Positions 11,412 to 22,822 of a DNA stretch of 64,000 bases are shown piece after piece (positions within the stretch are counted from its first letter, which is position 1; each line of letters starts with the position of its first letter). The DNA comes from Armillaria gallica. Its lineage: Eukaryota > Basidiomycota > Agaricomycetes > Agaricales > Physalacriaceae. A program made the translations under genes and the position numbers. The notes under the pieces are model-generated. The model ran no database searches and was not told where the DNA came from. It saw nothing but the letters and a program-made list of their open reading frames with translations. The stretch covers positions 558,001 through 622,000 of the forward strand of contig JBANDB010000003.1 in NCBI GenBank assembly GCA_037576215.1, read 5' to 3'.

Positions 11412-12103
11412 GGATTTTCCGGAGGGCACGGAAGACATGCAGAGGCAACAACAGTCCTGTGCGATATTCGTATGGGCTTGGCAAAAAGTCGACGGTCGGC
11501 CTACGTGAAGGCTCATGTTTCCTTCCCAGGAACCCGGCCCCGGACACCGATCAGTTGAATAATCAAAGCTGGAGACCTACAGCTGTATGGCAGTCCAGAA
11601 CTGATCCACAAATTTTCGCCGCGCCGCCGGCATCCAGAAGCTCGCTGGACGATTTTTTACCATCCTCTCATGAGATACAGCCGGAATACTCACGTTCGTA
11701 TTTACCTGTAGATAGACCGTCCAATGCTATTTAACTCCAGCCCGCAAATCCTCTGGAAGCACCTTAAGGACCATCAGCCCCTCGAGGTTCTGAGTCAGAA
11801 TGAGCCCTAGTCACACAGCCAGGAAGTTCGTTTGCAACGCTACGCCAAGCCATTCGTCAATTTTTACGCTCAGTTCATTTTTTCCCGCGGCTCGGGTAAT
11901 CAAGCTTCCTTTTATTCCTCTCGTTGCCGCCCGTCAATATTATAGCGACACAGGAATTTTGACGTCTGGCTTGTAGTTGACTTCAGTGAACCTTCCAAGT
12001 TGCGTGCTACGCGCTTTTCCGGGGCGCTGGGTATTGTCGAGCTCATCTAAATCCATCCGTCTCTTTCATTGTCACTGCACCCCGGCACTTCTCAACAACA
12101 AAT
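11412..12103. other. Intergenic, duplicated in unit 2
   Basis: The sequence is about 90 percent conserved with 20708-21436. The frames are short and differ between copies, so I see no gene. Confidence 0.4.
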
Positions 12104-12238
12104 ATGGATGTTCACCTACGAGTCTTTTTTAGAATGAATAAACCATTCAACTACAACCATGACATCTTTATTGAGATGGTCGACGCGATGGCCCGGGTTG
12201 GGTCGAAATTCGGACTTGGATACTTCCTATCCAGATAG
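12104..12238 (+). CDS. Small open frame conserved in both tandem units (44 residues)
   Basis: It reads MDVHLRVFFRMNKPFNYN then IFIEMVDAMARVGSKFGLG. The partner at 21437-21556 keeps the start and frame (MDVHLRVYFRMNKPFHRN). Several substitutions are conservative, but the number of differences is too small to prove selection. It has no signal peptide, known domain or clear promoter. It may be a first exon of a larger unrecognised gene, or chance. Confidence 0.3.
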   Translation: MDVHLRVFFRMNKPFNYNHDIFIEMVDAMARVGSKFGLGYFLSR

Positions 12239-12432
12239 ACACATTTTTTCCGGTACATCCTTGAGGCTGTCTTTCCTACCAGGGATCTTTCCGTCTACTC
12301 TGAAGTACCTCGCGGAATTTGCAAGGAATTTGTTGTCATAAAGGAATTTTCAGGTGCGCGATCGACGAATTGATCGAAACGGATTGGCAATAAGTACCAA
12401 ATACAACTTCCCCTTGAAGCCGAATATAGCTG

Positions 12433-12968
12433 TGATTTGAGGTAAACAGAAGGAGAGATCATGGTGATGGCCCAATGAATACCAAGCTCATGCACCGCCA
12501 TAGAGTCCTATTCAGGTCGGTGCTTACAAGTTACTTCCGGGCGCTTGAATTTGTGAATTTCTGTCGTCCCGCATTGTCAAGACGAGAAGGAATACAAAAC
12601 TAGAACCCGCTTTCTTCCAAATAATCTTCCACCCAGATACAAAGTTCTGCGTCCTATCCACACAGGATCTCCTGTCCATGCGTCGAACCTGAGGATCTCG
12701 GTGGCGATGCAGTTGCCGGCAATTATCCGGTTTGGGTAATCATGATTGCAGATCTTGGTGGCAGTGTAGATGCCGGTAATTATCCGTTGCGTAAACTGGA
12801 ATGACCGCGTTGTGATGCAGTTTTTTGCTGTCACTATGTTACTACCAAACTGCTCTTACGTTTCTGCCTCTCCGCTCGCTTCTTGTTCTACTGTACAGCT
12901 CATAATCTCGAAAGTGACGCCCCGACATTTTGCCGAAGAGGTCAACAATCCTTCAAGACAGCCGAATA
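12433..12968 (+). repeat. Dispersed repeat R1, copy 1
   Basis: About 535 bp is shared with 21778-22327 (through the tandem duplication) and with a third, dispersed copy at 56460-57001. Shared landmarks are GATCTCCTGTCCATGC, CGAACCTGAGGATCTCGG and GTCAACAATCCTTCAAGAC. No coding frame is conserved in all three, so it is probably a non-autonomous repeat. Confidence 0.75.
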
Positions 12969-14313
12969 TTCGTATTGACAAAATGGAAGTCTAAAGGCAC
13001 GTCGAGCCCACCGGCATCGCTGGGGAATTGCACCTAGTGTGTCTCCTTTCTCCGTCCTCGTATGCGATGTTAATTTCTACTAGTGACTCCCACGGCGAGT
13101 TTCAGTATGGCCTGGACGCCCTGGCGCCCATTCTAGGAAGGAGCATCTCGCGCCGAGGGAGGCACTACGTCGGGATCAAACCTCGTTACATGATGCACAT
13201 CCCCCCTCCACCTCTCTGACGGACATATGTTGGCTTTATGCAATGGCTGCGTTGCTCACTGACTCGACTAAGGTACGTCCTTATCTTACGTATATGTTGC
13301 CTGCCATTGATGGTCTATTTATCATTTAGTTTATGGAGATAAATTTGGTCTCAAGGGTGATGCCACAAGTATAACTTCATGGAAATACGCCGTCTCTTGC
13401 GGCTACATGATGTAAATTTTGGTATGACATATGAAGCCTTTCTCGTTCTTATTCTCATAGTCTTTTTCGATGTCGCAAGATGTTCTTAGTTCAATCGACG
13501 TATTGTTTTATCGAAAATACACTTGCTGTCTACAATCGACTGTGTTTTACGGTCCCACTAAAGCCAAGCCTTCCAGCTAAGAAACGTACCACCAGAGCTA
13601 GAAGGACGAAGGGAATTTCCGATTAACGTTTGCGGTAAGCATGGTAAAGGGCGGCTGTCATCATGTATTCATGCCACGGCACATCACATTTTCATGGGCA
13701 TGACCTCAACGTGATGATCACTTATTGTCGCGATCGCAAGGTGTTCCTCCTACTCACGACTTGCGACCTGGCCCGTCAGTACCGCAAGGCCATATTTTTC
13801 AAAGCCTGATTGAGCGTTATACTCCGTTCGTCAAGTGTTGCCAACGACACTTCAACAGAGGATCACAATATGACGCTTGTTCTGACAAATCACCGCAGAG
13901 GTTTGTCGTCAGGTCCTCCCTTTTGTTTTGCAGGTACCTCCAGGCTGAGCGCTGGCACCTACATTCAATGCCTTGCGAACATGTGTCTACTTACTCCAAC
14001 ATGTAGAGACGATCTTTCAATAAGGTGGTACTTACTCTGCACAATGCGTACGATGGCTCACGTCAATTATCATTTTCGAGCTGAGCCTTGATGCACATTG
14101 AAGGCGTTTTCAAGGTGAACGTTTCAATGGTTTGTCGTGCGTCGCCTCCAATTTGTGGGAATAGAAGGTCAACGCATGCAGACGCTGCATGGCATATTAA
14201 TCCGTGAACAACATAGATACAAGAGTACCCATGTGTGTATCAACTACAACGTATGTAAGAGCTCAATATCCGTGGTTCGGTGCTACGGCGAACGAAGACA
14301 CCCACCTCCATTA
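12969..14313. other. Intergenic, partly duplicated in unit 2
   Basis: The parts 12969-13160 and 13890-14310 have counterparts at 22328-22500 and 22505-22870. The middle (about 13220-13780) is present only in unit 1. No recognisable gene is seen. Confidence 0.4.
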
Positions 14314-16228
14314 CTATACTTTAAACCCTCCTGTCAATAACATGACACCATAAGGATCCACCCTCTCCCGCGTAGCTTCCATCCTCTTCACTCCCTCCTC
14401 GCCGTACATATCCACCACAGGAGTATCATAAATCGCATAATTCGGGTATATCGATTCACCCTCCACCCCAAGTTTCTTCGCCGTTTGCCTCGCAGCATCA
14501 TGGAACACATCGTCCTCGCTCTCCGACACCCACTCCAAGCTGACGGCAGTAGGAAAGACGACATGATCACGGGAGCTCGGGTACGCAGAGGATCCGGCAG
14601 GAGCGTGGGTTAGAAGGCTTGGGAGGAAGGGTTCTACCGCATAGGTGACGGAGATCCCTCCGTGTGTGGATAACGTGGGGCCCCAGAACTAAGGACAGAG
14701 AATTAGAGCTTTTACAGGGCAAAAGAAAGACACAATCTGACGTTGAGTTCATCAGCAATGCCTTCAATAATAGACTCGGAGTACTCGAGCGTGGGGATAT
14801 GGTTGTATACAGCTCTGGTCAACATAAGTCGTTAGTAATGCTGGTGCATATCTGGAAGTAAACAAACCGTACCGATATCCAGCCCCAGCATTTGTCGATA
14901 CAAATGTAGAGTTGATGAGGTCAAAGAAGGAACGAGTCGTAACGTCCTGGGTCAAAGCGGGTATCACGAGGAAATCGTCAAAGATCCCATCTGGAGGGGT
15001 AGGGCCGTTGTAGAACATCAGCGTGGAAAGTAATACCTATAGATAATGTGACTTAAGACTCGCGAATTCGGACAGTAGGAGACAATGGGGAGTACCTGAC
15101 CACTGGCATATACATATGTCATGGCCATCGCAGCTTTAGGATCAGTGACCTCTGAACAGAATTTGACAGTCGCTGCATTGAACGCGGATATATAGCTTGC
15201 ATTATACGAGGCTCCTCCACCCTAGAAGTAGAGATACTAATAAGTTATAGCTACCATCATTTCAAGGGCGCACGTACCCAAACAGAACCCTGTGGGTAAG
15301 CCTTCAAGGTAAACCGAGTAATGATACCATAGTTGTTGAAACCACCCTCATGTAATAAATTTATCGCCAGGAGGGAGTACCCGAGAGGGGAGAACAAACC
15401 TTGAGTGAGAAGAAAAGGTCTGGATCGTTCTCTTCCGTTACAGTCACCACAGTCGCATTAGGCACCACCAGCTCATATGCGACCACATTATCAAGAGCCA
15501 GACCATATTGGTTGCTCAGGTACGAATACCCTTCAGATTGGCGACTATTCATGAAGTAGATTGTGGGAGTATAATCATTATACATACCTCCACCAAGAAT
15601 GAGACCCGCCACACCGACTCCCCCGGTTACCCTAACGCCCACAACGTTCACACCTTGAGCATTCAATATCTCGTAGACATCGTCCCAAATGTTACCAGCA
15701 CCAATCACCGCCGTCTGTGTCGCAGATTCGTACGTGACTTCATTGAAGCGCGCCATGGCGATCTGGACACCCGTTGTTGAAGAGAAGCCTAGGTTCGCAG
15801 AATGTCCGCCGCCTTTGATCTAAAAGACGGCATTCACACATAGTTAAAATGGGACGGCATAGATGGCACGTACACCAAATGGCGTCTTTGTCTTGCCCAA
15901 AATACCCAGCTAGAATACCTCGTTAAAGCGAGGTACGAAGAAAAAGGTAGTAGGACGAACGATGATGCCGACATCTTTAGCAGACCCAGGTTCCACACTA
16001 CACTTTGAGACTTGCGAGCTTGATGTCGCATAGTGCTCATTGTCCGCTACGTATGACGAGGATCCTACTGGAGGTCAGCCAAATACTGCGCGAGGAAATG
16101 GCTTGATAGTACTCACCGGGATAGTAAACATCTGTTACAGACGAGACTTCATCCGCAATAAGCTGACATACGTTGAAACCTAGCACGGTTCCCGTTAGAC
16201 CTAGCAGAAGTGCTTTGGTAGGAAGCAT
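14314..16228 (-). CDS. Oxidase C: secreted FAD-linked oxidase, BBE-like (intact)
   Basis: C has the same ten-exon architecture as A, with introns at matching positions and an uninterrupted frame. The start at 16228 opens a signal peptide (MLPTKALLLGLTGTVLGFN). An in-frame ATG at 16264 is rejected because it lies within 10 bp of the TATA box at 16273-16281, upstream of where transcription should begin. The flavin motif is IKGGGHSANLGFSSTTG, followed by TAVIGAGNIWDDVYEILN and a second Gly-rich loop. The C-terminal BBE part reads NYAIYDTPVVDMYGEEG and ends LLTGGFKV. No second flavin-linking Cys is seen near the Gly-rich loop. C and D form a subfamily distinct from A, B and E. An extracellular or secretory-pathway oxidase is likely; substrate unknown. 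Confidence 0.87.
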
Positions 16229-16272
16229 CTGTGTGAGAGGGGAGTGTGGGGAGTACCCAAACAAGCGCGTCC

Positions 16273-16281
16273 CTTATAAAG
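16273..16281 (-). promoter_or_regulatory. TATA box of oxidase C
   Basis: The minus strand reads CTTTATAAG, about 45 bp before the chosen start. It is conserved in oxidase D at 24821-24829. Confidence 0.65.
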
Positions 16282-16553
16282 CATTTCAGTCTACGAAGAA
16301 ATACTTCCCTTCCAGCCCGTCCGCAGCATCGCATATTACAAAAGCTCGCGCCTGTATGGATAATTATCCTTTGAAACGATGCATATCGGCAAATAACCAG
16401 GCCCGGACCTCAAAGGGCGGGTATTAGAATGAATGCAGCAGGAACGGGAAGAATTGGTGAAACGTATGCGCACAGTTCCTCCCGTGCATCTGACCTTTTA
16501 CTGCTCCTTTTAACGAAGCTCTTCAATTGGGCGGGAAACGAGAAACAGCACAT

Positions 16554-16912
16554 CAGTAGATTGAGAAAACAATCGCCGGGCATTGCGGCGATCACGGTCC
16601 GGCGGAATTCTTCTCCGCCTTGTCAAGGTGTTACAAGTCCGTATACTGATTAGCAATCTCACAAACGGTATGGAGGGTATAGGAACCATGCGGCTATAGC
16701 ACTCTATACCCTATAACGCGGCATAGGGCTATAAGGGACATGCATGTTTCCTATAACCATTTTCATAGGGCTACGGTCACCCTATACTCATCTATACCCA
16801 CTGTATTTGGCCCTATGCAGGCAGCTGCACCGGAATATTTCAATACAGATCGACATTCGATCTCTGAGATCGACACAATAGATGTTCAATGGTTATTATA
16901 TTCACTACATGT
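16554..16912. repeat. Spacer between tandem units, rich in CCTATA/TATAGG
   Basis: The stretch 16672-16815 carries at least eight CTATA or TATAG motifs in both orientations (for example TATACCCTATAACGC and CATAGGGCTATAAGGG). It can fold in many ways and lies exactly between the two duplication units. It may be a MITE-like insertion. No gene. Confidence 0.45.
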
Positions 16913-17961
16913 CTACCCTGCAGAAAGAGAAAGTTCAATCATATACCACGAGACTAAAACCTGGCGAGCGCACGGACCTAGATGTTACCCTGCGGGAACG
17001 TCTTCAAGGTGAACCGTGTTACGACGCCAAAGTTGTTTCCTCCTCCCTACTCGAGAAAGAATATCAGGGATAGAAGAATGCTGGATGGAGGCACGCGCAC
17101 CATGAGCTAAAAGAATAGGTCTGGATCGGTGGACGCAGTGACATTCGTAACTTTACCATTAGGAATTACCAGCTCATAGGCAAGTACGTTATCAATGGCG
17201 AGGTCATGCTGGTTTCTGAGCCACGAATACCCTTCATAGGAGCGAACCATTAGAATTCAAGAGGCACTATATCAGCATTTACATACCACCACTAAGAGTG
17301 AAGCCAACCACGCCGATCTGTGACACTCTCCCTCCGAGGACGTTGACACCTGGGGCGTTTAAGGCTTCGTAGACGCCATCCTAGATATTACCGGCACCAA
17401 TAACCGCCGTCTGGGTCTTCGGGTCGTACGTAACATCCTTGAAGCGTGTCATGGCAATCTGGACGCCAGTTGTAGACGAGAACCCAGGGTTGGTAGCGTG
17501 CCCGCCACTTCTAACCTACGATAAGAGCGATAATCAGCGTCGTCAGAAGGTATGGGCTTTCAAGAACATACCCCAAAGGGCGTTTGCGTCTCGGTCAGTA
17601 TGCGTAGCTTGAAAGATACGTGTCAGGCCAAGCAACGAGCAAGCGAGTTTGATACAAACAATAGTTCCAACATCTTCGACAGATCCGGGTTTTACGCTGC
17701 AACTTGATCATTGAAATTTGAGAGCTTGAGATGGCATAGTGTTTGTTGTCTGCCTCATACGAAAAGAATCCTGCTTCCATTCAGCAAGGCGGTAATGAAA
17801 AAGGCGACTTTGACGAACCTGGGTAGTAGACATCTGTTGCATTCGAGACCTCGGCTGCGATGCACTGGCATATGACATACGACAGGTGCATCAAGTCCAG
17901 GACGCGAGTCGAGCCCAAAGGCGGTCCACGCAATAGCTAAAATGAGTGCAGCAGAATACAT
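16913..17961 (-). pseudogene. Oxidase E: truncated FAD-linked oxidase pseudogene
   Basis: E matches the 5' half of oxidase B, starting MYSAALILAIAWTAFGLDS. A small insertion after DAPVV breaks the frame relative to B (CATATGCCAGTG against CATGCCAGCG). The copy stops near 16913, just at the splice acceptor CCCTGCAG of a middle exon, and the C-terminal half is absent. The cut coincides with the left edge of tandem unit 2, so truncation probably arose in the duplication itself. Confidence 0.85.
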
Positions 17962-19590
17962 GGGAAATGATGGATACTGGTTTGGTCCATTTTTGGATTA
18001 CGCAAATGAACGTCACCGCCTCCGATCGCGTTCGAGCAAGCGTCACCGCGTAGAAATGGGGCACATGTAAATAAGCAGTAGCACACCCTGAAGAGATACA
18101 AATCAGCGCGTAATCAGACTTGATGATAGATAAACACACCAGAGCAGAGAATTCAAGCTTAAGTCTCCCAAGCCTAGGCATCGCGCGTAAAAGGTCACGA
18201 TTGGTCTTGCTCCCCGTGCGCTAGAGCTTCTCGAATGAACCTCTCTAACTGTCAGTGAACGTCAACAGCGGGTCTCCTACCAACAAATTCCATTGATATA
18301 TAGAGCGCGTCGCTGTACAAGAGGAGGGTTTCCTGCACGTAGAGAGGTGTTTGAGTACTGAGACCCAGTCAAAAGTCTGGAGGCTTGGGTTGATAGCCAC
18401 GGGTATGGGTCGATCCATCGATGTCCGTAGACATGTAGAGATCCTGATGGATATACTTGACAAGCTGAGCATCCTCTGTCCGCCGTAGATTTATTATGAC
18501 CCTCCAGAACTTCGCTTGTCTGCAAACGACTAGTGACAGAGTGTTAGTGAACTTGCCAGACGGTCTTACGTCTTCTTATGTCACAAGCGATAAAGTGGGG
18601 TCAGCGACGCCGGAAAAGTCCGAACACACTCTCCCTTTTACCATCCTCGCCTGACATGTTGCCCTTCCCTGGTGCGCTACCATCCTCGCTGAATACCCTT
18701 TCCTCCTGGTTCATATACTACCGCGACTGTATGGCCCCGACGATGCCAATGGTGTCGAAATTATCAAAACGACGCGTTAGATCTGGAAAGACCTCAAGGA
18801 AACCGCATATAACCAGTGTTTTCGTTCATGGTTGACGGTGATGAGAAAATCGGGCGTGAATTTGGTTGCAGGAAATGGTGCATTTACTTAGGTCTCTCAC
18901 CATATCGTCGTCTTATTCCCCAGTACGCCGTACTAGGTCAACTCATTGTCGTATGTCCACGCCGTCTCTTCCATTTCGCTTTTTCGATATAAGGTACGCT
19001 GTTATCATATTGCCTGGTATTGATTGACTTACAGGGAACTTCGATACCCATTAATTCCAGGTTGCTACGCTTCGATGTTGGTCGTGCTCTTTCTTTCTTG
19101 TATGCGGTACGTTGAAGCAATATGTATTACGGGTATCTGATACTGACTGTCGCTACCGCCAATGAATTCAGGAAGCAGGCCGCGGCTCTGAAGAAGGTAC
19201 GCTATGCGAGTCTGCATTTCTTACTTGTGCTGACTACCATCCGCTATCAGAATCAATGAACGGCGGCTGGAGACTGGCATAACAGGGGGATGGAAGGCGA
19301 CGAGGTTGGCAGGCAGAGAAGAATATGCAGATATCAGCGTGTATCATTAGCATTGTGATGTACTGGCTTCTGTAGATATGCATCGATAGAAATCTATAGC
19401 TCTCTATGCATACCCACAGCTACCTGAGAAGCAAAAATAGAATGGGCCATTATTAGAGAGTGACAGGTAGCCATCGATTTATCGATGGATATATACGACC
19501 GTCGACCCATGCCCACAGACTTTTGACTGGGACTGAGATCTGAGAAGCAGAAGGGGCGCAGAAGGAAAGAGCTTGAGGGAGAAAGGAAAG
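17962..19590. other. Intergenic; 18250-19580 is unique to unit 2
   Basis: The part 17962-18250 matches the flank of B. The rest has no counterpart in unit 1 and only short frames. I see no recognisable gene, terminal repeats or intron-exon pattern. Confidence 0.4.
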
Positions 19591-19971
19591 AAAGGCAGCT
19601 TGTGACATCATATTGTCAACAACCATCAATAACGCATCAAATGTTCCCACGGTCTTTTGGTCTCAACCGTCGATTTTGCCGGGGCGTTACATTAGACCTC
19701 GGTGTCTGCCACAGATATCTCGTTTCTCTTGAATTAGGAACGGCGTCCGAAAATTTGAAGGTATTGCCGACAGTCCCTTACATTTCTGGCCTGTTCTCCG
19801 TTCTTCAAACCCTCGGCCCTTCTTAGTACTGGCACCGCTTTTACCAAGCTTGAAAGTCGACTTGACTTGGATCAGCATTGCTCGATATTCAGTGCCGCAT
19901 ATCCATTCGCAGTCAACGTCAATGTCTAACTACATCCCAACAGCTATATATCCCTGAAGTGAACTACTCCT

Positions 19972-20643
19972 CTAAGCCTTGGGTTCACTGGCAGAAATCT
20001 TCGATTTGTCAACACTGGCATCAACTGATCTGGTCGTACTCGAGATCGAGCCTATTCTACCCTCACGAGGAGGCGGTGGAGGGTGGGACACGTGGTTTGC
20101 GGATCCCTTGGCATACGCGGACGTGATGGTCCTATGGAGGCTCTGCACGACGCCCTGCATTTTCGGGAGTGCAGTCCGCACTGCACCAGTCAAATACGCA
20201 CTAGGCGGGGGCGCTGGCGCACAATGGTCCAAAGACGATGTGGCGGACGTCATCGCAGACGGAGGCAAGAAGTCGCTGAACGTCAACTTTGGAGCGGGAC
20301 AATTAGACTCGACAGGCTTCGGGCTTTCTCCATCTGTGAGAACGTACATAATTATCGGTGTGGAAGGGAGAATAAGGAGATGACGAACCTGAAAAGGCCT
20401 CAGGTCTATCCGTTGACTTAGAGGAAGCGACTGGCGTCAGCGTACCGTACTCCTCGCCAGGCGCGCTCCGATATAGTTTCCCATGTTTGTCCGTAAAGGT
20501 ATAACGCATGGTATCTGCATCATACCCTATCCTTTTAAAGCCTTCCGGAAGGCGAAACGAATCCTGACCAAAACAAACAGAATTAGCAATGCCACCGTCT
20601 GCCACTGCGTACACACCTCAGTGTGCTGCGACCAACGAGGCAT
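19972..20643 (-). CDS. Gene X2: duplicate of gene X1
   Basis: X2 has the same three-exon gene structure as X1, beginning MPRWSQHTE and containing the identical core RLPEGFKRIGYDADTMRYTF. The C-terminal disordered region differs by several substitutions and a few short indels, but the frame stays open to the same stop context. Two independent intact copies support a functional protein. No signal peptide or transmembrane segment is seen. The TATA box is at 20700-20707. Function unknown. Confidence 0.75.
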
Positions 20644-20699
20644 TTCGATCAGCGTAAAAGCGACTGACTGACTTGTTCTCCAAAGGTTCATACCGGCGG

Positions 20700-20707
20700 C
20701 TTTATAG
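20700..20707 (-). promoter_or_regulatory. TATA box of gene X2
   Basis: The minus strand reads CTATAAAG, 57 bp before the start codon, as in X1. Confidence 0.6.
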
Positions 20708-21436
20708 GATTTTCCGGAGCGCACGGCCACATGAAGATGGCATGCAGAGGCAACGGTCCTGTGCGTCAGGGAGCGATATCCGTATGGGCTTCGCAAAAAG
20801 TCGACGGTCGGCCTACACGAAGGCTCATGTTTCCTTCTCAGGGACCCGGCCCCGGACACCGATCAGTTGAATAATCAAAGCTGGAGACCTACAGCTGTAT
20901 GCCAGTCTAGAACTGATCCACAAGTGTCAGCCGCGCCGCCGGCACCCAGAAGCTCGCTTGACGGACTTTTAGTATCCTTTCATGAGATACAGTTGGAATG
21001 CTCATGCTTGTATCGACCTGTAGGCGCACCATCCAATACTATTTAGCTTTAACCGGAAAATTCTTTCGTAGTAGTACCTTAAGTTTCTCATAGTACCCTG
21101 AGGACCATCAACCCCTCGAGGTTCTGACTCAAAGCGGGCCCTCATCACACGGCCAGGGAGTTGATTTGCAACACTACGCCAAGCCATTCATCAATTTTTA
21201 CGCTCAGTTCACTTTGTCCCGCGGCTCGGGTAATCAAGCTTCCTTTTCTTCCTCTCGTTGCCGCCCGTCAATTTTATAGCAACACAGGAATTTTGACATC
21301 CGGCCTGTAGTTGACTTGAATCGACCTTCTCAGTTGTGTGCTGCGCGCCTGTCTAGGGTGTTGGGCATTGTCGAGCTCATTCAAATTCTTCCATCACTTT
21401 CACTGTCACTGTAGCGCAGCGTTTTGCTACCACAGA
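20708..21436. other. Intergenic, duplicate of 11412-12103
   Basis: No gene seen. It is a paralogous copy of the unit 1 interval and carries no frame shared with it. Confidence 0.4.
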
Positions 21437-21556
21437 ATGGATGTTCACCTACGAGTCTACTTTAGAATGAATAAACCATTTCACCGCAACCGTCACATCT
21501 TTATTGAGATGGTCGACGCGATGGCCCGGGTTGGATCGAAATTCAGACTTGGATAA
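21437..21556 (+). CDS. Small open frame, duplicate of 12104-12238 (39 residues)
   Basis: It reads MDVHLRVYFRMNKPFHRN and ends ARVGSKFRLG before TAA. It is five codons shorter than the unit 1 copy because the stop falls earlier. Evidence for coding is weak and rests on conservation of the start and frame. Confidence 0.28.
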   Translation: MDVHLRVYFRMNKPFHRNRHIFIEMVDAMARVGSKFRLG

Positions 21557-21777
21557 TTCCCATCCAGATAGACACGTTTTTTCCGGTACATCCTTGAGGC
21601 CGTCTCTGCTACCAGAGATCCTTCAGTCTACTCTGAAGAAAACACATGAAGTACCTCGCGGAATTTGCAAGGAATTTTTCGCCATATAGGAATTTTCAGA
21701 CGCGCGATCGACGAATTGATCGAAATGGATTGGCAATACCAAGTGCAACTTTCCCCTTGAAGCCGAATATGGCTGTG

Positions 21778-22327
21778 ATTGGAGGTAAACAGAAGGAGAG
21801 ATCAAGGTGATGGCCCAATGAATACCAAGTTCACGCACCGCCATAGAATCCTATTCAGGTCAATGCTTACAAGTTACTTCCGGGCGCTTGAATTTGTGAA
21901 TTTGTCGTCCCGCATTGTCAAGACGAAAAGGATTACAGAACTGAAGAACCCGCATTCTTCCAAATGATCCTCCACCCAGACACAAAGTTCTGCGTCCTAT
22001 CCACACAGGATCTCCTGTCCATGCGTCGAACCTGAGGATCTCGGCGGCGATGCAGTTGCCGGCAATTATCCGGTTCGGGTAATCATGATTGCAGATCTTG
22101 GGGGCGGTGTAGATGCCGGTAATCATCCGTTGCGTAAACTGAAATGACCGGCGTAGTCACAGCTGTGACCCAGTTCTTTGCTGTCACTATGTTACTACTA
22201 AAGTACTCTTAGGTTTCTGCCTCTCTGCTTTGTTCTTGCCCTTCTGTACAGCTCATACTCTCGAAGGTGACACCCCCACATTTTGCCGAATAAGTCAACA
22301 ATCCTTCAAGACGACCGAATATCCGTG
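21778..22327 (+). repeat. Dispersed repeat R1, copy 2
   Basis: This is the tandem-unit copy of 12433-12968. It differs from copy 1 by scattered substitutions and a small insertion near 22150 (GTAGTCACAGCTGTGACCC). Confidence 0.75.
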
Positions 22328-22822
22328 TAGACAAAATGGAAGTCTGAGAGCACGTCAAGCCCACCGCCATCGCTAGGGAATTCACCCAGTGTGTCTCCTT
22401 TCTCCTTCCTCGTATGCGATGTTAATTTCTACTAGTGACTACCATGGCGAACTTCAGTATTGCCTGGACGCCGTGGCGCCCATTCGGGGAAGAAGCATCT
22501 CGCGTCGGTTTGTCGCCAGGTCCTCCGTTTTACCTCGCAGGTACCCCCAGCCTGAGCGCTGACACCTACATTCAATGCCTTGCGAACATGTGTCTACTTA
22601 TTCCAGCTTATAGAGACAACCTTTCAATAAGGTGGTACTGACTCTGCACACTGCGTGATGTACATCGGAGGCGTTTTCACGTTTCAATGGTTTGTCGTGC
22701 GTCGCCTCCGATTTGTGGGAATAGAAGGTCAACGCAAGCAGAGGCTGCAAGGCATATTAATCCTTGAACAACATAGATACAAGAGTACGCAAGTGTGTAT
22801 CAACTACAACGTATGTGAGAGC
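22328..22822. other. Intergenic, duplicated from unit 1
   Basis: It matches parts of 12969-14313 with a deletion of the middle. No gene seen. Confidence 0.4.

Larger units (their letters stand above)
8390..16553. repeat. Tandem segmental duplication, unit 1
   Basis: This 8.2-kb unit is repeated as 16913-25099. Matching landmarks in the same order are the 5' half of oxidase B or E, its upstream flank, gene X, a 45-codon small frame, a dispersed repeat, and oxidase C or D with its flank. The offset changes from about 8520 to 9300 and back to 8550, so indels separate the copies. The main ones are the extra DNA at about 18250-19580 in unit 2 and at about 13220-13780 in unit 1. Confidence 0.85.

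Noticed and set aside
16037..16264. Upstream ATG at 16264 as the start of oxidase C
   Set aside because: It lies within about 10 bp of the TATA box, before any plausible transcription start; the next ATG opens a proper signal peptide and matches D.
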